A stretch of DNA of 11,633 nt, from contig DHIR01000134.1 in the NCBI GenBank assembly GCA_002403905.1, forward strand, positions 1 to 11,633, read 5' to 3'. Source of the stretch: Mucilaginibacter sp. UBA4741 (lineage in GTDB: Bacteria > Bacteroidota > Bacteroidia > Sphingobacteriales > Sphingobacteriaceae). Position numbers and translations under genes: made by a program. The notes under the pieces are model-generated. The model saw only the letters and a list, made by a program, of their open reading frames with translations, searched no databases and was not told the DNA's origin. Below, one piece after another: positions 1 to 6,222 of this stretch. Numbering within the stretch: the first letter of the stretch is position 1; each line of letters begins with the position of its first letter.

Positions 1-40
1 AAATTTTAATGCGTCTGCCCTGAAGCATACAGCCAATCTA

Positions 41-70
41 TTGCCAATTAGCACATCTTTCCCTATATTG
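41..70 (+). promoter_or_regulatory. Possible promoter of the tricorn-like protease gene
   Basis: A TTG at 41-43 is followed after 20 bases by TATATTG at 64-70. This resembles the Bacteroidetes sigma pattern (TTG, about 17-23 bases, TAnnTTTG), but the -7 box is one T short. Transcription would start near 76, leaving a leader of about 15 bases before the ATG at 91. No Shine-Dalgarno sequence is visible in that leader, which is common in this phylum. The call rests on this weak match alone. Confidence 0.3.
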
Positions 71-90
71 TCCCTCGAAATTAACTTATC

Positions 91-3000
91 ATGAAAAAAT
101 TCTCCCTGATTATTTTATTAATCGGCATAGCTGCGTGCCGGTCGTTTGCCCAAAGCCACGCTTTGTGGATGCAGCAACCCGCAATTTCTTCTGATGGCAA
201 CTGGATAGCTTTTGAATATAAAGGCAATATCTTTAAAGTAGCCTCAACCGGCGGTGCCGCTATACCGCTAACCATCAATAGTTCATACAACGGCTACCCT
301 GTTTGGAGCCATGATGGTAAAACCATCGCTTTCGCGTCAGACCGTTATGGCAATTTTGATGTTTATACCATGCCGTCAGACGGTGGTGTAGCTAAAAGGC
401 TAACGTTTGATTCGGGTAAGGATATCCCTAATGAATTCTCGGCAGATGATAAAACCATTTATTTTGGCAGTCGCAGGCATGATGTTGCCAGTTCGGTACG
501 TTTCCCTGAGGATGGTTATTTTACCAAATTATATAAGGTAGCCGCTAAAGGCGGCCGCAGTTTTATGGTAAACTCGGCAGGTACAGAGTTTGTACACTTT
601 AATAAAGCAGGCGATAAATTTATTTTCCAGGATAGCAAAGGTTATGAAAACCCTTATCGCAAGCATCATACCTCAAGTGTAACGCGCGATATATGGATCT
701 ACAACACCAAAACCGATGGTTACACTAAAGTATCAGACTACAAAGGCGAGGACCGCGAACCTCTTTGGGGCACCGGCAGCACTTTTTATTATTTAAGCGA
801 GCGTAATAGCAATCAAAACTTATTCCGCTCGACCGAGGCTGACGCAAGTAAAGTAACGCAATTAACTACGTTTGATAAGAACCCCGTGCGTAACCTGTCA
901 CGTGCTGACATTGGCACGTTTGCCTTCACCCAAAACGGCGATATATACACGTTAAAAGAGGGCCAGAAACCACAAAGGGTAACCATTAATATCAATGCTG
1001 ATTTTAATGGCGATCAAACCCAAAACATAGCCGTTAGAGGTGGTGCCAGCGAAATGGCGGTTGCGCCCGATGGTAAAGAAATAGCGTTTGTGTATCGCGG
1101 CGAAATATTTGCCGCTTCTGCCGAAGGTGGCTTGGTAAAAAGAATAACCAATACCCCTAACCAGGAGCGCATGATCCAGTTCAGTTCGGACGGGCGGAGT
1201 ATTATCTACTCGGTAGAGAATGAGCAATCATGGGATATTTACAAAGTATCTATCGCCAACAAAAGCGAGCCCTATTTCTATGCGGCTACTACATTAACTA
1301 CCGAGCCATTAATTGCTACCGATAAGGATGAGTTTCAACCTATCCCATCGCCCAACGGCAAAAAAATAGCTTATCTGGAAGAGCGTAACGTTATTAAGGT
1401 TTATGATATCGCCACAAAAAAATCTGTAGCTATATTGCCTGAGGGCGTAAACTTCTCTTATGCTGATGGCGATCAAAACTTTGTATGGTCGGCAGATAGT
1501 AAATACATCTTAGCACAATCAACCGAGGGTAACGCCTTAAGCAACAGCGAGGTGGTGCTGATAAAAGCAGATGGCTCGAAAGCACGCGTCAACCTAACCC
1601 AAAGCGGTTTTAACGATTACAACCCGCAGTTTGGCATGGGCGATAAAATGATGTACTGGACAAGCGACAAACAAGGCATGAAAAACCTTACCCGCGGTGC
1701 CCAGGGCGATGTTTACGCTATGTTTTTTGACCAGGCTACCTGGGATAAATTCCAACTGAATAAAGAAGATTTGGCTATTAAAACAGAGATAGACAAAAGA
1801 GATTCAGTCGACATAAAAAAGGCGATAGCAAAAGCGGATAGCATTGCTAAAGCCGAAAAGAAAAAAATAACGCCACCTGCTATACCTGAGTTTTTACCAA
1901 ACCTTGAAAACCTGGAAGATCGTACGGTGCGTTTAACTTTAACTTCATCTCATATAGGCGATGCCAAACTATCAAAAGATGGTGAGAAACTATACTACCT
2001 GGCCCGGTTTGATAAAGGGTATAACCTATGGGTACTAACAACCCGCACCAGAGAAACCAAGGTGCTGGCCGAAATAAACTCGGGCGGCGGCTCATTGGAA
2101 ATGAGCAAGGATGGCAAGGCATTATTTTTACTATCGGGCGGTGGCATTATGCGTATAGGGGTTGACGATGGAAAGGTTACTCCTGTTCCTATCAGCACCA
2201 CTTTTACTTTAAATGCATCAGCCGAAAGAGCTTACATCTACGAGCATATCTGGAAACAGGTTAAAAAGAAATTGTTCGACCCTAACCTGCAAGGCGTTGA
2301 CTGGACCTATTATCATGATAACTATGTTAAGTTTTTACCTTATGTAAGTAATAATTACGATTTCCAGGTATTATTGAGCGAATTGCTGGGCGAGCTGAAT
2401 GCATCGCATACCGGCGGTATTTATGCCGTTAGTTTCCCTGATGGTGAGCGTACTGCCGCTTTAGGTTTAATTTATGATTACTCAAGAACCAGTGATGGTT
2501 TGTTGGTTAAGGACATTATAACCGGTAGTCCGTTTAGTATTGCAAAAACCAAAATGAAAAGAGGTTATATCATTGACAAAATTGATGGTACCGCCATTAC
2601 TGCCGATGATGATTGGGCCAAACTATTAAATAATAAAACCAGCAAGTTTACGCTTATTACTTTCCATGACCCGGCAACCAATCAAACCTATAATGAAACG
2701 GTAAAGCCGATAACTGTAGGTGCAGAAAACGGTATGTTATACAACCGTTGGGTACGCAAAATGGAGCATTTAACAGATAGTCTATCGCATGGCGAAGTTG
2801 GGTATGTGCATATAGCAGAAATGAACGAAGAAAGTTATCGCACCGCTTTTGATAAGGTTTTAGGTAAAAACCTTAATAAAAAAGCATTAATTGTTGATAC
2901 CCGTTTTAACGGCGGCGGCTGGCTGCATGATGATTTGGTTACCTTTTTAAGTGGCAAGCACTATTTCTCTTTCAGGCCGCAAGGGCATGTAGCCAATGGT

Positions 3001-3354
3001 GGCGAATCTGCCAACAAATGGGACAAACCAAGTTGTGTGTTAATAAGCGAGGGCAATTATTCTGACGCATTTATGTTCCCTTATGCTTATAAAGAATTGG
3101 GCATAGGTAAATTAATAGGTATGCCGGTTGCAGGTACAGGCACCGCGGTATGGTGGGAAAACCAAATAGACAACTCTATAATTTTTGGTATCCCGATGAT
3201 ATCAAGCTGGGGTATCAATGAAACCCACGCTACCGAGAACCATCAGCTTGAACCGGATATTAAAGTTAACAACGATTACAATGCTGAACTAACCGGCGAA
3301 GACCAGCAACTGGAAGCTGCCGTAAAAGAAATGCTGAAAGAAATAGGCAAGTAA
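91..3354 (+). CDS. Secreted tricorn-like S41 family serine protease
   Basis: A 1087-residue exported protease homologous to tricorn, probably trimming peptides in the periplasm or at the envelope. Residues 1-21 are a signal sequence; IAAC at 13-16 also fits a lipobox, so it may be a lipoprotein instead of being cut before Gln21. Residues about 25-540 hold repeated PD40/WD40-like blades with SxDGxxIAF-type motifs (for example at 33-41, 73-82, 325-333 and 365-373), followed by a charged Lys/Ala-rich linker at about 565-595 and more propeller-like sequence at 610-700. Residues about 710-780 match the tricorn core 1 region with Ser772-His773 in NASHTGG. A PDZ-like region follows at about 785-870. 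The S41 catalytic part (about 900-1060) has DTRFNGGG at 936-943 and NYSDAF at 989-994, where Ser991 is the likely nucleophile with Asp992 beside it. Glu1049, in ENHQLEPDI, is a candidate for the remaining active-site acid. Length and domain order fit the bacterial tricorn family. The physiological substrate is unknown. Confidence 0.93.
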   Translation: MKKFSLIILLIGIAACRSFAQSHALWMQQPAISSDGNWIAFEYKGNIFKVASTGGAAIPLTINSSYNGYPVWSHDGKTIAFASDRYGNFDVYTMPSDGGVAKRLTFDSGKDIPNEFSADDKTIYFGSRRHDVASSVRFPEDGYFTKLYKVAAKGGRSFMVNSAGTEFVHFNKAGDKFIFQDSKGYENPYRKHHTSSVTRDIWIYNTKTDGYTKVSDYKGEDREPLWGTGSTFYYLSERNSNQNLFRSTEADASKVTQLTTFDKNPVRNLSRADIGTFAFTQNGDIYTLKEGQKPQRVTININADFNGDQTQNIAVRGGASEMAVAPDGKEIAFVYRGEIFAASAEGGLVKRITNTPNQERMIQFSSDGRSIIYSVENEQSWDIYKVSIANKSEPYFYAATTLTTEPLIATDKDEFQPIPSPNGKKIAYLEERNVIKVYDIATKKSVAILPEGVNFSYADGDQNFVWSADSKYILAQSTEGNALSNSEVVLIKADGSKARVNLTQSGFNDYNPQFGMGDKMMYWTSDKQGMKNLTRGAQGDVYAMFFDQATWDKFQLNKEDLAIKTEIDKRDSVDIKKAIAKADSIAKAEKKKITPPAIPEFLPNLENLEDRTVRLTLTSSHIGDAKLSKDGEKLYYLARFDKGYNLWVLTTRTRETKVLAEINSGGGSLEMSKDGKALFLLSGGGIMRIGVDDGKVTPVPISTTFTLNASAERAYIYEHIWKQVKKKLFDPNLQGVDWTYYHDNYVKFLPYVSNNYDFQVLLSELLGELNASHTGGIYAVSFPDGERTAALGLIYDYSRTSDGLLVKDIITGSPFSIAKTKMKRGYIIDKIDGTAITADDDWAKLLNNKTSKFTLITFHDPATNQTYNETVKPITVGAENGMLYNRWVRKMEHLTDSLSHGEVGYVHIAEMNEESYRTAFDKVLGKNLNKKALIVDTRFNGGGWLHDDLVTFLSGKHYFSFRPQGHVANGGESANKWDKPSCVLISEGNYSDAFMFPYAYKELGIGKLIGMPVAGTGTAVWWENQIDNSIIFGIPMISSWGINETHATENHQLEPDIKVNNDYNAELTGEDQQLEAAVKEMLKEIGK

Positions 3355-3360
3355 TTAAAG

Positions 3361-3481
3361 TGATTTCACAGATTACTATTTTATGATTGCACCGATTGCT
3401 GAGGATTACACCGATGCAAATAAATCAGTGAAATCGACAATAATAATCTGTGGAATCATCTTTAAATAATCAGTGAAATCA
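3361..3481. repeat. Intergenic repeat cluster with inverted and direct copies of GATTTCACAGATT-like units
   Basis: The gap between the two convergent genes is almost wholly repeat. TGATTTCACAGATTA (3361-3375) and the reverse complement of 3444-3458 match at 14 of 15 positions. AATCAGTGAAATC occurs at 3423-3435 and again at 3468-3480, and is itself close to the reverse complement of the first arm. GATTGCACCGAT (3385-3396) and GATTACACCGAT (3404-3415) are direct copies with one change, 19 bases apart. The last copy runs into the stop codon (3479-3481) of the minus-strand gene. The arrangement could fold as a long imperfect hairpin and serve as a two-way terminator, but no clear T-run follows it. 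It is more likely an interspersed repeat of the kind common in Bacteroidetes. Confidence 0.7.
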
Positions 3482-4399
3482 TCTTTTATAGTCCTTCTGA
3501 AAGATCAAAAAACTGGCGCGCTCTACTTTATGAAAAGGTACGTTCCAGTTACCCTGGTAGCTTATTTTGGCGGGGAGTAGCTCGCCATTATAGGGTATCA
3601 ATTCAATGTTCATCTTCACCTCAAAATCGAAGAAAAAATTGCTATATTTCATATCGACATAGCGGCCTAAGATCTTAAAATCACGCATATCAAAAATGGT
3701 AGTTAGCTCTCTTATCATTACATCGCCATCGGCTATACTCGGCTTTTTTATCACCTTAAAACGGTAAACGGGTATAGAGTCAAGGTATTTACCACGCGCA
3801 AACTCATAGCTGTAAAACTGCTTCATATCGCGACCAAAGATCTCTGTCTTACCACTCAAAAATGGGATGCCGGTAACCTTACGCCCCGGCGAGAATATCA
3901 GTGTTTTTAGCTTGTCTTTATACGATCCATTCTTACCTGCCCCAGCCAGCGGATCGCTTGCAGAAAAATCAGAGTTATAGGCATTGTTAAAAATATAGTC
4001 GAACATCTCAACCGTGTACAGCTCGTACTTGCCATTTTTTTTATAAACGTTGCCCTTGTCCTGCTTTAATAAGTATTCGGTTTTATGCCTGCCCCCTACT
4101 GTGCTGTGTCTAACAATGCGGTGTATCTCGCCATCTACTTTATTGTTTTTATCATAAGTATAGATATTGTTTTCGGCAGTGAAGCCATAGCATTTCATGT
4201 TACGGAATGCTTTATAAAAACCGGTATCGGCTAATACAGCATCAATAAAATCCTGCGCATTTAAACGGTGCGACCGGATATTAACCGGCGAATCGATAAC
4301 AACAGTTAACAGAGTGTCCGGGTTAAACCTATGCTGCTGTGAAAAGGCAGAAAAGCTTACTACTAAAAACAATGATAAAAGGACTGCTTTTTTGTTCAT
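3479..4399 (-). CDS. Secreted protein of unknown function
   Basis: A 306-residue protein that I do not recognise. Residues 1-20 are a clear Sec signal peptide (MNKK, a hydrophobic run, then SAFSQQ), so it is exported. The mature part lacks further membrane segments and is rich in alternating hydrophobic/polar stretches that suggest beta strands. The C-terminal third (about 225-300, including FFFDFEVKMNIEL and the LLPAKISYQG stretch) resembles the curved beta-sheet of LolA-like or outer-membrane-associated proteins of Bacteroidetes; this is only an impression. A lone cysteine lies near residue 70, and no catalytic motif is evident. It is last in the minus-strand run, 78 bases after the M20 gene, with a repeat filling the gap. 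TAATTTTTG on the minus strand (within 4423-4431) has one base more than a consensus -7 box and could give it its own weak promoter. Its stop codon lies inside the 3361-3481 repeat. Confidence 0.75.
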   Translation of the reverse strand: MNKKAVLLSLFLVVSFSAFSQQHRFNPDTLLTVVIDSPVNIRSHRLNAQDFIDAVLADTGFYKAFRNMKCYGFTAENNIYTYDKNNKVDGEIHRIVRHSTVGGRHKTEYLLKQDKGNVYKKNGKYELYTVEMFDYIFNNAYNSDFSASDPLAGAGKNGSYKDKLKTLIFSPGRKVTGIPFLSGKTEIFGRDMKQFYSYEFARGKYLDSIPVYRFKVIKKPSIADGDVMIRELTTIFDMRDFKILGRYVDMKYSNFFFDFEVKMNIELIPYNGELLPAKISYQGNWNVPFHKVERASFLIFQKDYKR

Positions 4400-4475
4400 G
4401 GTTAATGGTTAATAGATCATGGCAAAAATTAAAATATCAGTATAACTATGATCCATTAACTATGATCTATGAACC
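4394..4475. repeat. Inverted repeat of ATTAAC/ATGAAC units between the M20 gene and the secreted protein gene
   Basis: GGTTAAT is repeated in tandem at 4400-4406 and 4407-4413. ACTATGATC occurs at 4445-4453 and 4459-4467, a 14-base period. The reverse complement of 4394-4421 (beginning CATGATCTATTAACC and ending ATGAAC) aligns with 4448-4474 (beginning ATGATCCATTAAC and ending ATGAAC) at most positions, so the two arms form an imperfect inverted repeat around an AT-rich centre of about 25 bases. The left arm includes the ATG of the secreted protein gene (4397-4399). It could form a hairpin in the leader of that gene. Simple ATTAACC/ATGAACC mixtures are, from memory, frequent between genes in Sphingobacteriaceae. 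Confidence 0.6.
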
Positions 4476-4477
4476 AA

Positions 4478-5662
4478 TTAGTTACCCAATTGTTTAACAG
4501 CCAAATAAGCCATCAGGCCTATACTTTGCTCTAAAGCGGTTTCTTCTATATCAAAAGTTGGAGTATGTACGGCTGATGTGATACCACGGCTTTCGTTACG
4601 GGTACCCATACGGTAAAAGCAAGCATCAGATACTTGTGAATAATAAGCAAAGTCTTCGGCAGCCATCCATATATCCAGGTCAAGCACATTTTCTTTACCC
4701 AGATAATCTTCGGCATGCGCACGCGTGGCTTCAGTTAATTTGGGTTCGTTTATCAGGAACGGATACCCCTTCATAATATTAAACTCACAGCTTCCGCCCA
4801 TGCTCTCGGCAATGCCTTCGGCCATTTTTTTCATTTTGATGTGCGCCTCGGCGCGCCATTCTTCATTAAGCGCCCTAAAGGTACCTTCCAGCTTAACCTC
4901 GTTAGGGATAACGTTTGTTGCGCCATTAGCTATTACCTTACCAAATGATAAAACGGTAGGGTTTTTAGGATCAGCCATGCGGCTTACAATTTGCTGCAGG
5001 GCGATCAATATATGTGCAGTAATAATAACAGGGTCAATATTTTGTTGTGGCTGCGCCCCATGCCCGCCTTTGCCTTTTACGGTAACATAAAGTTCATCCG
5101 TAGAGGCCATGTATTTGCCCGAGCGGAAACCAAATTTACCCGCATCAATTAAAGGCATTACATGCTGACCTAGTACTGCATCAGGCTTTGGATTTTCCAA
5201 TACGCCTTCTTTTATCATCAGGCTTGCTCCACCGGGTAGTTTTTCTTCGGCTGGTTGAAATATCAGTTTAACGGTGCCGCCAAACTCGCTTTTTAATTCA
5301 GTCAATATTTTTGCGGTGCCTAACAGGGATGAGGTATGCACATCATGTCCACAAGCATGCATTACACCCACATTTTGTGATTTATACGGAACATCATTAG
5401 CTTCGGTAATAGGCAGCGCGTCCATATCGGCACGCAGGGCAACTACCTTGTCAGATGGTTTTTCGCCTGCTATCAGGGCCACCAAACCATTATCAGCCAT
5501 GCGTTCCCAGCCTATACCCAACTCATCTAACTTTTTTGCAACAAAGGCCGATGTTTCCACTTCATGAAATGAAAGCTCAGGATGCGTATGTATATGGCGG
5601 CGATTGCCCACCACTTCGTTAAAAAGATTTTTAGAAAGTTGCTGTATCTGCTGTTTAATCAT
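4478..5662 (-). CDS. M20 family metallo-amidohydrolase (N-acyl amino acid amidohydrolase/hippurate hydrolase type)
   Basis: A 394-residue cytoplasmic enzyme of the M20D branch, expected to hydrolyse N-acylated amino acids or small amide conjugates with two bound metal ions. Visible motifs are HTHPELSFHE (25-34), ALRADMDALPITE (75-87), MHACGHDVHTSS (101-112) with ligands Cys104 and His106, FQPAEE (135-140) with Glu139/Glu140, GQHV (165-168) with His167, GKGGHGAQP (197-205) of the dimerisation/lid domain, AAEDFAYY (334-341), and the final ligand His366 in VHTPTF. Length and motif order are normal and all expected ligands are present. There is no signal peptide. The ATG at 5662 is the only good start: a stop lies four codons upstream in frame. 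AGGAA directly abuts the start, too close for an ideal ribosome site, and the gene overlaps the SPOR gene by 8 bases, so translational coupling is likely. The exact substrate cannot be read from sequence. Confidence 0.93.
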   Translation of the reverse strand: MIKQQIQQLSKNLFNEVVGNRRHIHTHPELSFHEVETSAFVAKKLDELGIGWERMADNGLVALIAGEKPSDKVVALRADMDALPITEANDVPYKSQNVGVMHACGHDVHTSSLLGTAKILTELKSEFGGTVKLIFQPAEEKLPGGASLMIKEGVLENPKPDAVLGQHVMPLIDAGKFGFRSGKYMASTDELYVTVKGKGGHGAQPQQNIDPVIITAHILIALQQIVSRMADPKNPTVLSFGKVIANGATNVIPNEVKLEGTFRALNEEWRAEAHIKMKKMAEGIAESMGGSCEFNIMKGYPFLINEPKLTEATRAHAEDYLGKENVLDLDIWMAAEDFAYYSQVSDACFYRMGTRNESRGITSAVHTPTFDIEETALEQSIGLMAYLAVKQLGN

Positions 5663-6125
5663 TTCCTGTATTTATTTTAGGCGGGTTTATCTTGCCTTCA
5701 ATTATAAAAAGGCTTGTAAACTTACCTCGTAATTCCTGCATTAGTCTTTCGGCCTCCATGCGTGATCTAAAATCGCCGGCCCTGACTTTAAAATTAGGCT
5801 CGCTATAAGTAATATAAGTACGCATACCCGGATGCTGGCTTACAAACCGCTCCTGCACATCATAAGCCTCTTTACGGCTTGTGCCATTGTACACCTGTAC
5901 CCGGTAGCCATAGCCTGATGTTGAATATGTAGCCGCTGCTGCCACACCACCACTCACTTTTAAAGTAGAGCGCCTGGCCGCTAAAGTATCTATCCGTGCA
6001 TCTTTTATAACCTCGACCGTGCCGCGGGTTTGCGCCCTGGCAGTTGCCGGTACAAAAATAGTTATAAAAAAAATGCACCCGGCTATATTGCTAAAAATTG
6101 CTTTATAAACGGATGCGTTTTTCAT
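5655..6125 (-). CDS. Exported SPOR-domain protein
   Basis: A 156-residue protein with a signal sequence (residues 1-31, hydrophobic IAGCIFFITIFV, then cleavage after ATARA) and one C-terminal SPOR domain at about 71-145. The domain shows the typical pattern: GYRVQVYNGTSRKEA, a helix, YITYSEPNFKVRAGDF, then a second helix with EAERLMQEL. SPOR domains bind peptidoglycan whose glycan strands lack stem peptides, often at division sites, so a periplasmic envelope role is expected. The linker between signal and domain (about 32-70) is short and has no recognisable second domain. Cys17 lies within the hydrophobic stretch but not in a proper lipobox. It lies 97 bases downstream of secA, across a repeat, and overlaps the next gene by 8 bases. 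AAGAAG just before the ATG is a weak ribosome site. Confidence 0.88.
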   Translation of the reverse strand: MKNASVYKAIFSNIAGCIFFITIFVPATARAQTRGTVEVIKDARIDTLAARRSTLKVSGGVAAAATYSTSGYGYRVQVYNGTSRKEAYDVQERFVSQHPGMRTYITYSEPNFKVRAGDFRSRMEAERLMQELRGKFTSLFIIEGKINPPKINTGND

Positions 6126-6146
6126 GCTTCTTTAAACTTAATTATC

Positions 6147-6220
6147 AGCCCCCTCTAAATCTCCCCCGGTAGGGGAGACTTTTTAAAGCCCTCTCCTTTG
6201 GAGAGAGGGTTGGGTGAGGC
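6147..6220. repeat. Interspersed G/C-rich repeat with two hairpins between secA and the SPOR gene
   Basis: A 74-base block unlike its surroundings starts AGCCCCCTCTAAATC and ends GGGTTGGGTGAGGC. It contains two hairpins. The first is TCTCCCC (6160-6166) with GGGGAGA (6172-6178) around a 5-base loop, followed on the + strand by TTTTT (6180-6184). The second is CCCTCTC (6189-6195) with GAGAGGG (6203-6209), or alternatively CTCTCC (6191-6196) with GGAGAG (6200-6205). I recall near-identical blocks between genes in many Bacteroidetes genomes. In the direction of secA transcription the hairpins are not followed by a clean U-run, so full termination is uncertain, though partial attenuation between secA and the SPOR gene is possible. 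Confidence 0.7.
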
Positions 6221-6222
6221 TT

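Noticed and set aside
3361..3481. A CRISPR array, suggested by repeated units
   Set aside because: The units are short, irregularly spaced, partly inverted and without spacers of constant length, and no cas gene is present.
4725..5567. Open frames on the + strand antisense to the M20 gene (4725-5090 and 5274-5567)
   Set aside because: They mirror the conserved amidohydrolase coding sequence and show no family features of their own.
6160..6184. Hairpin plus T-run as an intrinsic terminator for a + strand transcript
   Set aside because: No + strand gene precedes it; all nearby genes are on the minus strand. It is better explained as part of the interspersed repeat.
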